The notes below the pieces were generated by a model, which was not told the DNA's origin, searched no databases, and saw only the letters and a list, made by a program, of their open reading frames with translations. Positions 1-13,112 of a stretch of 64,000 nucleotides of DNA are shown one piece after another. This stretch comes from Anarhynchus alexandrinus (taxonomy: Eukaryota; Chordata; Aves; Charadriiformes; Charadriidae). Location of the stretch: assembly GCA_008711295.1 (NCBI GenBank), contig VUYV01000061.1, forward strand, positions 2,827,731 to 2,891,730. Direction: 5' to 3'. Both the position numbers and the translations under genes were made by a program. Each line of letters opens with the position of its first letter. The first letter of the stretch is position 1.

Positions 1-3000
1 ATAATTAAATTTAGCAGAAAACATAAAACAGACCTTACAATTAACAGGGCAATATGAAGAGTCTCAAGTATAATTAATAGCGGGTAAAGTTGGTTTTTTC
101 CTTCTTTATCTAAGTAGGCTTAAAGTTGCTCCGGCTATTCACTAAAGATTGCTTGGTCCTCAGTAAGCATTGAGAAGACTGTGGCCTGTGCGTTACATCT
201 GTCCTCTGTGACTATGTAATTCTTACCCCACTCATCTATATTTGGTAACTGAACTCATGTTTCAGCAGACTGCCACTATCTGGAATTCCAGTAGAAGCAA
301 CGTTCAGCCTGGAAGTGGCACAAAGTTCTGTGCACTTACTACTCAGAAATTCAGAGAACCTAATCATTCATATGAGCAATTTTTGTTGTATTTAACACAG
401 TATTTCAGGCTGTTTTAAAATATTGCTCTGGAATTTAGGATGTGATTTTTGCTCATTGTTAAAGGGCCTATCTCCCCAGGTCATAGAAAACGCAGTATGT
501 GAAAGTAAATTTTTAAAAAATAATGTCTTTCTACAGCATTTTGACTTAACAGATTTTTGATTTTTTAACAAAAGCAACTATTTTTATGACAATAAATAAA
601 AGAATTGTCTTTTTCTACAAAAAGTAGTTTAAAATTAATAGCTTCCTTGTGTACCTTAAAATCTTCCAGGGAAAGAAAAAAATATAGAATCACAGAATCA
701 TTTAGGTTGGAAAACACCCTTTTCATTTTTAGAGTTATCAGCAGAAATGGTACATCTTTTTGTAATAATAGAGAATTATTAATTTGTAACCATGTATTAC
801 ACTTTATAAATAAATTTACCTACTGAATTTTCACATCTCAAAGTAATCCTGGAATCAGAAAAGAAGTATCTCCCTCAGAAATGACACTCAAAATCATTGG
901 AAAACATGTATGCTTTAAAATGACCCCACAATTCTGACATATGTATTAACACTGAAACAATCAAAATGCATTTCTGGTTTCTATAGCCTTGTAGAGTGTA
1001 ATGAGTAACGCAGTCAACTCTCCCTTACTGTTTTTGCCAAGGAAGTACTTTCACCTCATTAAGAACTCAAGTGAGAATTTTGTCTCAGGCAAGAAAAATT
1101 TTCTGTCCAAGAGCACAGTTTTGCCTTTTCAGGCACATCATTTCCTTTGATACTCAGTGAAAGGAAGAAGTAAACATGAGGAGTGCTGGTTTAATCTACA
1201 GACTTTATCACATAATTTCCAGAAATAAAAGCAATGAGTGGGTAGGATTGTTTTTGCCAGATCGCAGCCTATTAGGAGTCAAATTCACTAGAATAGATAG
1301 GAGAAACTGTAACTCCAAATAGATGCTAGAGGCCTCTGTCCCTTCTGCCAGTGTCCATTATATCTGCTCTCTGATTTGAATTCTTTTTGTGGGCTGGCAC
1401 TTGTTCTTAGCTCAAGGTCTTCTAGATATTGACTTGCATTTTTTACCAATGTTTTTTCCTTGCAACAATGGAAGTGCAGGGGACCCACTGTTGTGACAGA
1501 AGTGCTCAAGAGACTCATAGTTCCCTGTTGATCCCGGACCATCTTCATGTGTTACCATGTGCTAGTATAGCACATTTTATTTCAGTGGTTAATACAGTAT
1601 CTTTCTTTGCATCTTCATACAGGTAATTAATCTCCCCTAATCACAGCTTCAACAGATTCCCTGTTGGATTAGGAATACTTCCTTGCTTCACAATGTATGC
1701 AAGCCCCATTCTTATGACTTGGTATCCTTTACCATGTTGTCATGAAATTAATAAAAACGATTTCATTTCAGGTCATTTTACAGTAATTTCAGTGTGTCAA
1801 ATAAGAACAGAATTGTAACTCTAAAAATTCCAGGCTAAAAACAGTACACAAAAAAGGAGCTGGTCATCTAAGAGTTAACCACTGTATGCCTCATTTTTAA
1901 GCAGTCACCCCCACAGAGTGGAATCCAGGTCCTGTATCAGGCACCCGGCCTCTCCACTAAATGCATTAGAGTTAGCCACCTTGGAATGGGAGCCAAAAAT
2001 AGCCTGCATGTGAAGAGCAAAGTGCCTTGGGCTATCTTCAGCATTTTCTACAGGGAGGGGGGTGGATGAAATCCTGGTTCTTGGAATTATGTGTTTTAAT
2101 TGTTACTTCTGGGAAGAAAATATATGTGCCTGGAGACACCTGCAGAAATCATTTTTAAAGGAACTGAGCTTTTACAAATACAGTTACACTGGTGATTTGT
2201 GTAAATCAGGTATGCCTATTACCTTTTGTACACCATGATAGAAACATTTGCCCAGAAAGTGAAAGATCTGTGTTCCATTTATTCCTAGTGGCTTCAAGTG
2301 TTAATGAAATACTCATCATAACTTGCAAACTTTCTAGGGCAAGGGTTTATACAGCTGTATTAAGCCATGAACAAGTTTTCACAATGCCTTTCTACTAAGA
2401 TTTAGGGAACGCTTATATCCTTTGATCTGTGCCAAATCTTTTGGAATCTTACTTAATTTTTGACCAAGACCTTCCATTTTTATTGCAAAAATAATGTGTA
2501 TGCTCCTTCACAAAGGTGGTAGACAGCAGTAAATCACTACAAGCAAATGCCAGAGGGACTAAAACTTTGGAACAATTACACAGTTTGAAAGACATGCAAT
2601 AATATGCAATGATGTAATAATACAACATTTACATGTAAAATGTAAAAATTAATAACAACATATAAAGAAGATAAAGGCTATTATGCCTGATACGCTCACT
2701 CCATTCCTATTGCAGTTTTGTGGAAAATTCAACTGATGAACAGAACCCCATGGAGCTAACATTTTTCACTACCGATAGATTTGATGGAGCATAGCTAGAC
2801 CAATCTCCTGAAACCTTAATAATAGTTTCTAACACCAGTCAACCCAAGTAATTCAAAACCTCATGTCACAAACTATAAAGCTATTCTGGTTGTACAAGCT
2901 TTCCATTCCATCTGATGAAGATGTTACACAGTGTAAAAGACTTTTATTATTAATTGGGCTAAAACCAAAATACAATAACAAGCATGGCTCTTTACCCTAA

Positions 3001-4229
3001 TTCTTGTACTTACCTAAGAAAGCAGAAAACCTCTGTTACAGTTCCTGTTATTTTGTATCTTACTCTAAATAGCAACAGGATAAAATACAAGTAGATAGGC
3101 AATCTCCTTTCCAAGACCCAAGGTCCAAACACCAGTTTGTAAACTTCAAATAAGAATCTTTAAGAGCTGCTTCTACTTTAGGCAGCAGAGACAGATACAA
3201 ACCCCTTTACTAGTTGCCACAGAATCCTCCAGTTATTTTGAGTCACTGACAGTCATTTCTTTCCACCTCTGAAAGTTTAAAAAAATAATAATCTTGTCAC
3301 CTGTGCTTAAACATACTGGGTCACTGCTCTGCTGTATTTTGATGCCATACATAGCTTTGGTTTTTTGCTTTCCCTCAGCATGCAGACATGTTTAATTTTG
3401 CTTGTAAATATATTTGTAAATAAATTTGTTACATAGCTAGAGCTAATCTGTGTATTTTTATAGAGTGCATTGGAAGTACCTACCTGTCATATATATATAT
3501 GAAAGTGTCAAGCATAATGAAATAGTCAAGCTGTGTCAATGGTACTCAAACACCATTTTTTCAAGTTTCTGGAAGAGTTTTTCTGAGGATTTTCCCAGGA
3601 GGAAGCTGTAGAAGTGCAACAGAAAAGCTCATACACCTTCAGTTTTGCTAGCAGTGGTACCAGTACTTGTTCTAGAAGAAACACAACAGTTGTTGAACTG
3701 CTAAAAGAATAGTAATAACTCACACCCTTCGTTTACAGAGTACTTCATCAACAAAGTGACTGAGGGGCTGCAAGTAACAGCAGTTCAATAAACTTAAAAA
3801 TACCACGACTTTCCAGAACTACCACAGCCGTGAGTAGGAAAGGAAACTGCAAAGTGGAAAGGAAGGCTAACAAGCAACTCACAAAGAACTAATACTGTTT
3901 CTTAAACTGGGGAAGAGATGAAGGCTTCTCAGTCAAAGCTCTATGGTACCTAAGGTCTTGCTGACGCAATTTACCTCAGACTGTGAAACCTATAATTCAG
4001 CTCCCCTTATCTCAAGGCTAGGAGAACACTTGTAATACTATTCTCTCTCAAGATGCCTTATTTTTTAATCTACCACTAGGCATTCAGGTAAAATCTGAAC
4101 TCATGGCCAAATTGCCATTTTACTGGTGAATGTCTTCATCACCCCTTAAATCTCACAGGAACATTGTTAGGAATTTTGGGCCCTGTGCACTGAGATTAAT
4201 ACACTTTTGCACCTGGGGCTCTGAAACAC
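1..4229. other. No gene recognised
   Basis: This AT-rich stretch has only short, frame-scattered open readings with no recognisable protein family and no run of matched splice sites. The only identifiable element is a small CR1 tail near position 700. A short (AT)n run lies near 3,490. It probably represents intergenic DNA or a large intron of an upstream gene; the sequence does not decide between these. Confidence 0.6.
684..722 (-). mobile_element. CR1: CR1 LINE 3'-tail fragment
   Basis: The segment reads as the reverse complement of the CR1 3' end: AGAATCACAGAATCAT followed by a TTAGGTTGGAA-like motif. This layout is characteristic of 5'-truncated CR1 copies in birds. The fragment is very short and diverged. 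Confidence 0.6.
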
Positions 4230-4299
4230 ACCGTGGTGCCCTCACAGGATTTAGCAGGACAGCGAAGAAAACCAGGGCAAAGCTGTCCACCCTCGCCAA

Positions 4300-4830
4300 T
4301 AAACACTGTGCCTGGGGTAAAGCCATCCCTGCCCAAGTTACCTGAGAGCGGGCGGTGGCCTGGGCTGGGCGGCGTTGTCACTGACGAGACTGGCAGCCCC
4401 TTCCTTTTTTTGTCAGGCCCCGGCGTTCATCAACCTCCCTCGAGGTTAACTACACTCGTTTCTGATCCTGCCTTTTGCCTTTTTAAGCCCGTCCACTCAC
4501 AGACCCACGTACGTGCTCAGGGGCCCAAGGCGAGGCCCTGAGGGAGAAGGGCGGGAAGCGGGATGGGGCTGAAGGAGAAGGGCGGGGGGTGGTGGTGGTG
4601 TCGGTGCTGAGGGAGAAGCGAGGCGGGCGCTTGCCACCGGCTGAGGGGCGGAGGTGAAGAGGTCCTGGGCGGACCCGGTGAGAGCGGCTGTCTAAGGCCG
4701 GGAGGGGAGCCCGGCAGTCCGGGTGAGGGGGAAGAAGGTGGGGAGCGACGGCTGGAGCCCGCTGCCCCGCCTGGCTGTGGAGACTGGGAGGGTGTCATGG
4801 CACGGTGGAGGCCCACAGGACAAGCTCGGC
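4300..4830. promoter_or_regulatory. CpG-rich island, possible promoter
   Basis: GC content and CpG frequency rise sharply here against an AT-rich background. Repeated GGGCGGG-type boxes occur at about 4,550-4,680 and there is no obvious TATA box. Such islands usually mark promoters. I see no GAAANNGAAA interferon element here, unlike the DDX60 promoter at 29.8 kb. The direction of transcription is not shown by the island itself. It could belong to an unrecognised gene on either strand, or be the old promoter of the decayed DDX60 copy that begins several kb downstream. Confidence 0.5.
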
Positions 4831-4839
4831 TGTCAGGAC

Positions 4840-4979
4840 ATGTTGCCATCAAACTGTGGGGTGTGCCATCAAAATTTTCGGCCAGGGGCCAGCACATGCG
4901 TTAGGCCCTGCGCTGTTGACACATTTCTCATTGAAATTCCTCTTCAGAACAGACAACAGATTGGACAATCTGATTTACA
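4840..4979 (+). other. Possible exon beside the CpG island (unidentified)
   Basis: An open frame beginning at the ATG at 4,840 (MLPSNCGVCHQ...) runs into a good donor, ACAG|GTACTG, at 4,980, directly downstream of the CpG island. The frame continues for only a few codons past the donor. I do not recognise the protein. The stretch LIEI followed by QNRQQI loosely recalls an annexin repeat, and ANXA10 neighbours DDX60 in mammals, but the match is too short and needs a frame slip. It could equally be a non-coding first exon or chance. Confidence 0.25.
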
Positions 4980-4989
4980 GGTACTGATA

Positions 4990-7900
4990 CTTTCGTAATA
5001 AAAGTCCTTGAAAACCCATCTAGGCTAGGCTCACATCTGTGCAGAAGGCCTAGAGAGGGCCTTTTCACTGCCTGATTCCATTAAAATATTTAAGGCGTAT
5101 TATATACTAGTATTAAAGGTCAAGAAAGGAGATGTCGTCAAACTGGAATTGACAGTCTGCGTGGTTTAGGTAGAAAGGCCATTCCAGGTTTTAGCATTTG
5201 GGAATGTATACAAATAAAAATTTAAGCAAGCCTATTGATAGAGCTGATGTTGTTAAAACACAAAACCCCAGGAAATCCATTTCCTGTTGAATTAAGAAAC
5301 ATGGGAAAGGAGTGAAAGTTACTGAAGACAGGACTGATACCATCTCACAAGGGTTAGAGAAAGCAAGGATGAAATTTGGCAGTGTAGCACATGGCAATAT
5401 AATTGCAATTGAATAGCATGTAAAGATTTAAGATTATATGATAAATTTAAGAAAATTAAGCACTGTTTGTAATGTATCAGCTCAGTGTAGTCCTACATAA
5501 TTTTCTAATGAAAGAAGTGAAAGGAATTATAACTAAAACACTCTGGTGGAAAATCTGTGTCACAAAAAGAACAGTCTAACTTAAACAGACTGATAACTCA
5601 TACACTGTTTAAAAGGAGAAAAGCAAACCATAGGTGTTAGGTAGTTAATTTTCCCAACTTTGCAAGAGTTTTCTTTGAAGGAGTCCACATTCAAGACCTT
5701 AGATGTAATTTTGTCTAGTTTCATTAACTTAACTGCTTCAACTATTATTCTTCTCTAAGTTGATTTTGTCATGTATTCTGTAAATGTTAGTCATATTCAT
5801 GTGGCATTACCATGTATTTTATTTTGTAAATTAATTACACTTGCTGTCACTTGCTGTACCATATCTGAAAAGTTATCCATCCCTCTATGCCCTGCGTAGT
5901 ATGGAACTCCTGCTTAACTTTAAGTATGGGCTTCAGACCTAGTCACATTAGCTGTTACCTGTATATGTCTGTGACAAATATACTTCAAATCAAAACAAAT
6001 CTGATTTTTTTTTAATAAAAACAGTTTGCACTTATGCATATCATGAAACTCTCATAGCTGGGCAGTGAGAAAAATGCTTTATAGCACATGGCATCTTTTT
6101 GTGTTGTATGTACGAAGCCTTTATCAATGCAGCTCAGTTAGATTTTCCTCTTCATAAGGAAAATAATCTCCATTAGATTAATTTTAGCTGCAAGCCTATA
6201 GTGCATATTTTACATGTTTATATTCACAGCCAGTCATGTACTCAGATTCCTTCTTAGCATGTGAAATGTGTTTGATCTGAGCAGGCACAGACAGCGCTGA
6301 AGTTCAATACCAGATTAAAGCCTCTTTCTTTACAAGAGGATTAACTTTGAAAAAGGAATGTGCCTCTTTCAACAAACTGTGAAATGCTGATCTCTAGGAA
6401 AATAAATATTTACTTCTCTTTTTCCTTTTATCTTAATACAGCTTTACATTATTTTACCTTTTTAACAACTATTGCAAGCTGTCTTTTTGTTATGCCGAAT
6501 GTATTCCTGTCATCTGTAGGAAGGCTCAGCCTGCCACCTAAAACATATCTGGTGCAAGATAAGGGTAGACAGCTGTGTATTGCTGCCAGAAGTCATAGTG
6601 CTAAACAAAGACAAATGTGCAAGAATGTGACATCCATACTTCTGGAAAGAGGAGTGAATGCTGAAGGAGGAACACCGAACAGCTGATTACTTCCGCTCTT
6701 AACCTCAGTAGGACTAAATTTAAAAAAAAAAGTTAAAACACAGCTGGCGATACAGAATGAACTGCTGAGAGATTTGTCAGTCAATAGCTTCTATTAGGGA
6801 GACACTTAGCTTGGGAGTATTTTTGGAAAGAGTTTCCATGGAGTTGGAGACACTTCAGGCCTTTTGCTTTTTTCTGATTGGCCAAGAGACAGGTGCTGAA
6901 AAAGGTGGTGGCAGAAATATTCCAGACGTGGTGAATATCATATGGACAAGCAATGGCAACATACTTTTTGTTTTATGATAGGCTGTATCATGTAAAAATA
7001 TAACAGAATTTTTCCTTTCTCTCTTTCTGATGTGAAATGAAAAGAGGTCAGAGAAAGCACTGAATAACGTTGGTTGAAAATACAACAACCTGTGTTTACA
7101 ATTTGGGAGTGGCATATTCTACCATAGCACATGTTTAATGGCTTAAAACTAAAACCATGTATTTTTTCTTCTGTGGTGATGAGTTCTACGTACTTTACAA
7201 ATACATGTTTTATGTTTAAAGAGCCTATGTCCTTCAAACAGAAACATGTTATTCCATTATAAATGAATCATTTACTTTTAGAGATAAATCATTTAGCAAA
7301 CAAATATTTTTTTTAAAATAAGTGCTTTTAGGAATGACATAAAGTGAGCCTCAAAACTTGGGAGAAAGCAGGACCCTTTCAGTGGCAATGAAACCATGTG
7401 GTGGCACTGAAAATCCTTGTATTTCTTAATTTTGGAGTCAATTTATAGAGCTTGGACCCCCAATTTGTATCCGCTGGTTCTGACAAAAGTAAGAGTTAGA
7501 ATTTTAACAGAGTATTGATTTTGTGCTTAAAAGTACATCTCTGTCTAGGCGTTACAGCTTCAGAGCCAATGACTAAACACTGTAGGAGTACAGTGTTGAT
7601 GCTTTGTCATTGATTGACTGGAAAAAAGGAGGTCCAAGATTTTTGAGTAAAACTGGCTGTTTAACATATTCTCCATTTAGGCAAGATCGAGCTTTTTCCT
7701 TTCCTAAACAGTGAACATTTCTGGGGGGAAAAAAAAGTATTTGCAGAGATGAATTGAGTACATTCAGAAGTCAGTGATGAAACACTGCGTAAAAATCTAT
7801 TCCAGATATAACATGGTAGGTTCTACTCACCATCAAACAGGAGAAATGCATGACATGATACGCATACCTCCCTTCCTGTGCTGTTTGATAGCTTGGTTAG

Positions 7901-10900
7901 AATCAAGACAAAGAGTCAAAGTATGCAGTCACCTGCAGGTATGTTTTTATATGCTTTAAATTCTACAACATCAGATGTGCACCTTGAATTGGATACTCCC
8001 TATCAAAGAAAGGGACAGTTAATTCTAAATTCATGTATTTCGTAGTTGCTGAATGAGATGTCATTTGAGTTTCAGTGATACTTTATACAGCGATTTTCTG
8101 GTCCTTATATGAAGCTGGTGGTATTAGTCTAGAAAAGGGAGTCAGACTGATTGATCAGTGAACTAATGAACTTTCTTTAAAAGGTGAAATATTACGGATA
8201 ATCCTGCAAAATATTCAACCAGTCAGAGGGCGAATGTGGACCTGGGAGGAAGCAGACCTGAAGAGCCAAGACAACCACCCTTTAATGATGATGCAAATAT
8301 GTGTATGAGAGTTAAAAGCTGTCAGGGAGACAGCTGAGGGAGCTACTGAAACAATGATTCACCCAAGCAGATTACTAGAACAACACCTTCAGACTGTTTG
8401 GAATAAAATTTCTGGCTTTGTCATCAAAGCTTGACTGGGTCCAACGAATCCGCAGATGAAAGATGGGGTTCTTTAGTGATGCTTTGACAGAAGGCTCTGA
8501 AATTCTAAGATGCTGTATAAGCAATCTAATACATATATTATTTGCTTTGAAATTTGGGCAAGGGTAAAAGCTGGGTATAACCCACAGAAGTTAGGTAATA
8601 GATCTGTTATTGAAAAACTTTTTGCAGTAGCACTAACTGCATTGTTGCACAGGTGGTACAGACAAAAATAGAGGCAGGTCTGGTGTGCAAAATTAGGATC
8701 CAACAGAACCAATCTAGATTTTACTTTACATGACAAAACAAACCAAACAGCAAGCTGCTTAATTAACTTTGTTGCCACCCCCAAATCCTAAAATAATCCA
8801 AACAGGCTGGAGAGATAGAAAATTTATGTTAATAGAAACAGTTTTAGAGGAGGAATTAGATATATTTTATATGGAATTGGTGGAATAATTATGTATAATA
8901 TATTTTTGAAAAAATATGCACACATGTAAAACTACAATATGCAAATACAGAATGTTGAGGAATTAGTTAACACAAAACTTTTATTATTTTGAGGTAATTG
9001 TACTTACTGTATAAGAATATATTGCAGAGTTTTGTGATCAGTGGATATATAATTTATACCTAAATCAGCCATTACAGCATTCTTATCTCTATTTTTGACA
9101 GTATTATTCTGGAGTATGCATTTTAAGTCCTAAAGTGAAAGCAATCTTATGAGTGAGTCTCAGGAATGGAAATTTAAAGCTTCCTGTTGGGAAATGCTGT
9201 GTGTGAGTATTTAGCCAGAGAGTCAAATACCTCAAGAAGCCCATAAAAGTTAACTACCATTCCTTTGCAGACATTTAGATATGTTTGACCAAGAACTCTC
9301 TTCTTACCTTTCTTCTGCAAGTTGAATGGATGGTGTAATATTCCAGCAAGCAGTGAAGCCTGAAGGGTTTCCTGTATAGCCAATTCTGACACTCCTAATT
9401 TTCCTGGGCACTTCTACTGGTGTGAGTGAGAGTGAGTTTGCAGAATGGGGAGTTGCAGAGAAATGATGGCAGAGGTCATGCTTAAGGTTATTGGTGTCCA
9501 TTAACTTCAAACCCTGATGAAGTAAATTAGTAAATATGATTTACCAAAACTTATAACAATAGATAGCTTTCATCTTTCAAAGTCCCATTGACTTCATTAT
9601 TATAGTTATTTAACTAATAAAGCTTATAAGAATATATGTTTCTTTAGAGATATCCAGAAGGAGTGATATGTGAAGACAGAACACCTCCGTCTAATAAGCA
9701 TATATAAACTGAAAGGTGGCACTTTGTTTTCGAAATGGAACTGATAATGACAATCGCACAGCTAAAAGCTGTAGAGAAAATTTACTATCTTTTGAAGATC
9801 AAGGAGAAAATAAAAGTGAATGCAGAGAATTTTCAAATCCATTTTCGCAGGGAGAGGAAACAGAGCAGGTAATGACAGTCAATGAGTTTAACAAAAAAAA
9901 AATTCAGAAATCCAGGTAAGAAGGTAATTCTCTTTTGTATTTATCAAACTTTCACATGGTTTAAGGAAAGTATTTTAATCAAAACTTTTTTTAAAAAACT
10001 TTATTGCAGATCTTTTATTCTAAGTACTTTCTTATTATTAGAGCAGACATAATCGTTCTTATATTTCAACAGTATTCTGCATGGATAGGTAACAGTTTAT
10101 GACTTAGGAAATGTTTTCAACCAAATACCTTAATTTTTGGTCAGTTGTAAGTCAAGCAGGAACTGACACCTTTCGTGTACAGAATTGGGTCTTTGCACAA
10201 GGCTTTCAAGGTCCTAAATGTAACAACTTTGAAAGCAGACTTCACATTTGTACAGGCTGCTGCCTCACTGCTCAGGTCTCATAGAGGCTGCACGTGGTTT
10301 ACACGACATAGTACTTGTGAAAGAACAAGACAGAAGGAAATTAACCTAGTTTAGCCACTTCTGTCCTAAGTTCCCGTGTGCTTTCATTTTCTTTCTGCAG
10401 GCAGACTTAATTTTGTCATTCTCTGATTTCTGAATGTTTGGCTTTGCAGCCTTAATGTTATTCTTGTATGTTGCATCATGGAATAAAGGGGTACTTGAAA
10501 ATCATTGCACAATCCCTGTGATAGCTTGCTAAGACTTTCTAAAATTTCACTTGTAGAATTGCACAGATGTATGTTGAATGGACTAGTGTTTCATCATACG
10601 ATGTATATGTGTAAGTTTACTTTCGTTCTTAGGTTCTACCTATTACACTGGCATCTGAGCGATTGTTATTTAATACATTCAGACACACATTTCCTCAAAA
10701 ATACAGTTCAAAATGTTAGCAAGACTTCATGATAGATCTCTTCAATCTGCCATTTGTTTAGTGATGCATAGTGATAATAAAGGATGAGTACTGGTCCTTT
10801 ATTGAACTTGCAGCCCTCATTTTTTCTGAGCATTTCTTACAGGAACAGAGGCCTAAAAAACTTTGGTCATTCACACTAATATGTGTACAACAATTATGTT

Positions 10901-11528
10901 GTTTCTTGGCTAATACACAAAAATGGGACAGGGCAGAGGAATGGCAAAGGCATATGAAGTAATCGATGTTCTGGGTATTACTATTAGGCAGTTTAATTAA
11001 CAAAAGATTGGTGAATATTATTCTTTTACAAAGGTTTTTTATTCTAAATATAATTATAAATTTGGATAGTAGCTGATACAGAGTGAAAATAAATTTGTTT
11101 CAAAAGTTTGAATAATACAATAGTAAAAAAGATTTCATTTAGTATGAATGTGTGGTAGTCAGTTGACTGTCACTGTTGTTTTGTGTGTTTGTTTATTAGC
11201 CAACTTGTATGTATAATAAAGTGCATATGCGTCCTTTACTCAGATCAAAGATTTATTACAGAGTTCTCAAAGCCTTAATATCGCTTTGTCCTTGGACATA
11301 TTTTCTTCACTGTATGTGGGTATGTTTCACTATTTATGTTTCATTACCACTGGGTTACTACTGGTAATATATATGCTGTGATTTTGTTTTGAAAATACTT
11401 TATATGAGAGAAAATGCAAAATGTGAATCAAATTTATAAAGCAATGGACATGGAATTTATGGAAGACATTTAGCATTTGTTAACTAAAATTTCACAAATA
11501 CTTTATATATAATTTGATTTATTGGTAG
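4990..11528. other. No intact gene; two doubtful DDX60-relic traces
   Basis: No family-level coding signal stands out. There are two doubtful traces of the decayed DDX60 copy. At 8,190-8,310 a frame reading DNPAKYSTS and then GGSRPEEP recalls the exon at 41,044, which reads SNDPAITS and later SGRPLTEEY. At 9,716-9,868 an open frame ends at a phase-0 donor, CAG|GTAATG, where the counterpart of the exon at 43,364 would be expected. Neither is convincing alone. The rest looks like non-coding DNA. Confidence 0.4.
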
Positions 11529-11776
11529 AATTCAAAAGCAGAAAAAATCATTGAAGAAAACCAGAAAAAGATGAAAGATGAAGAGGAAAAAAAAAGATGA
11601 GAAACAATGGAAAAGCCTTCGCATTGACAACCAAATTAAACAGAATTTTAGGTCTGCAATAAATAAGTTAAAAGTTTTCCTGGAAACATGTCAAAGTAAT
11701 TCTGTGAAATGTACTGCAGAAATGTCTGGTTTGAATGTCTGTTTTCATCCATGGAAAGAACAATCCCTAGATAAAG
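11529..11776 (+). pseudogene. Relic exon, counterpart of DDX60 exon 14
   Basis: It starts after GGTAG with NSKAEKIIEEN, matching [11 protein letters not shown] at 44,566, and ends at a good donor, AAAG|GTAAGT, in the same phase. Later matches are QWKSLRI, INKLKVFL and EMSGLNVC against [15 protein letters not shown] and EMTGLSAC. A run of nine A's at about 11,584-11,592 carries a single-base frame slip. The remainder is open. The length is 248 bases against 253 in the intact gene. Confidence 0.92.
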
Positions 11777-12945
11777 GTAAGTGTACATATTTTTGTGGTT
11801 TCTTTGGAGGGAATGGCAGGAATTAACTGTATGAAGACTGGAGAAGACCTTCCTAATAAACTTTGCCTGTTGTAGTGGCATAGTGTTTTCATACTAACAG
11901 CAGAGCTTTGTGTATAGCTCAGATCATTTCAAGGAAATTAGTTTGTGGGAGAGGCATATTCTCTATTTGAAGAGTTTTCTAGGCATTACAGTAATTCATC
12001 AGTTTGGCATCATATGAGTTTTGTAAGAAGCAGTTTTTCATAATAGGTATATTGCAGATTATGTTGGGCCAGCTGAGTAACAGAATGCTTTAAACCTGCT
12101 AAGCACACAATAGACCCATATTATGCTTTTTGAGGGTGTTTTATTATGGCAAGCTTGCATATCTTACTTCATTTCTGTTTCCACTAAATTCTTAGCAGTG
12201 ATGATGAACATATGTTCTTCACATGATGAACAATAAGGTGAACAAAGGTCCATGAGTGAGGTATGCCTCCACTGGGTGCAATGGCCTCTCTACTGCCTAA
12301 TACTCTCCCTCCACAGTGTCAGCCAGGGCCTCTGGTACTGCATCAGGTGATGCATTGCTATTTTATGGTTGCCCAGACCCACAATCCATTCAGTTTGGGA
12401 CTGTTGACGCTGCTCAATTTGAGCTATTTTGATGAGGCACTGATACACTCTCCAAGAATGAAAGGAAATTATAAACAGCTTGCAGTAGCCTTTCTTGTAC
12501 ATACTAGCTTCTTATTGCAGCTTTTTGTTTTGTTTCAAGCTGGATCACCTAATGGATGAAGTTTAGCATATCATCAGTTAATGTAGAATAACTGGGAGAG
12601 TAACAGCCAGCAATGAAACAGTGACAAGAGTTAGGGGTGGGCTGAGATAAGTAACTATTTAACCCAGATCGGCAGGTGCCTCTAAATTCTACAGAGCTGG
12701 AGGTCTGGAATGATATGGGAGACCAGGGGAAAATGCATGCCACACATTTGCAGACAGAATATCCATACGTTTTTGTTTCCAAGTACATCTATCGCATTTG
12801 CTGATTTCTGTATACATGGGGACATCTGTGAGAATCACTGGCCTCTGATTTTGAAAGTTTATTCCATTAGGAGAAAGATTCTTAAAAGCAAAAGTATTGG
12901 ATGTGACAATCATTACAGCTGGCTTTTTTTTTTTTTTTCCCCAAG

Positions 12946-13112
12946 ACAGAAGTGTGAAAGATCTAAGAATAGCTGTTGAAGCAATGAAAAGAATCCATTT
13001 TCTGCTGGATAAATAGCATGACTTACTGCAGACAACAGATTATCAGAGGATTGCCAAATGCCTTAGATGTTTTGGATTTGAGATTTTGGCAAACAGTCCG
13101 GATTGTTCACAG
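12946..13112 (+). pseudogene. Relic exon, counterpart of DDX60 exon 15
   Basis: A long T-run and CCAAG acceptor lead into SVKDLRIAVEAMKRIHFLL, aligning with [18 protein letters not shown] at 45,680. A TAG replaces the tyrosine after the next two residues. The rest stays in frame, with IAKCLRCFGFEILANS against [16 protein letters not shown]. It ends at TCACAG|GTTATC in phase 0, like its counterpart. Its length is 167 bases against 164. Confidence 0.93.

Noticed and set aside
4517..4897. Minus-strand proline/serine-rich frame of 126 codons in the CpG island
   Set aside because: The low-complexity composition is explained by GC-rich repeats and no domain is visible.
4896..4979. Annexin-repeat similarity (LIEI...QNRQQI), perhaps an ANXA10 fragment
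   Set aside because: The match covers about a dozen residues and needs a frame slip, so it is not enough to call.
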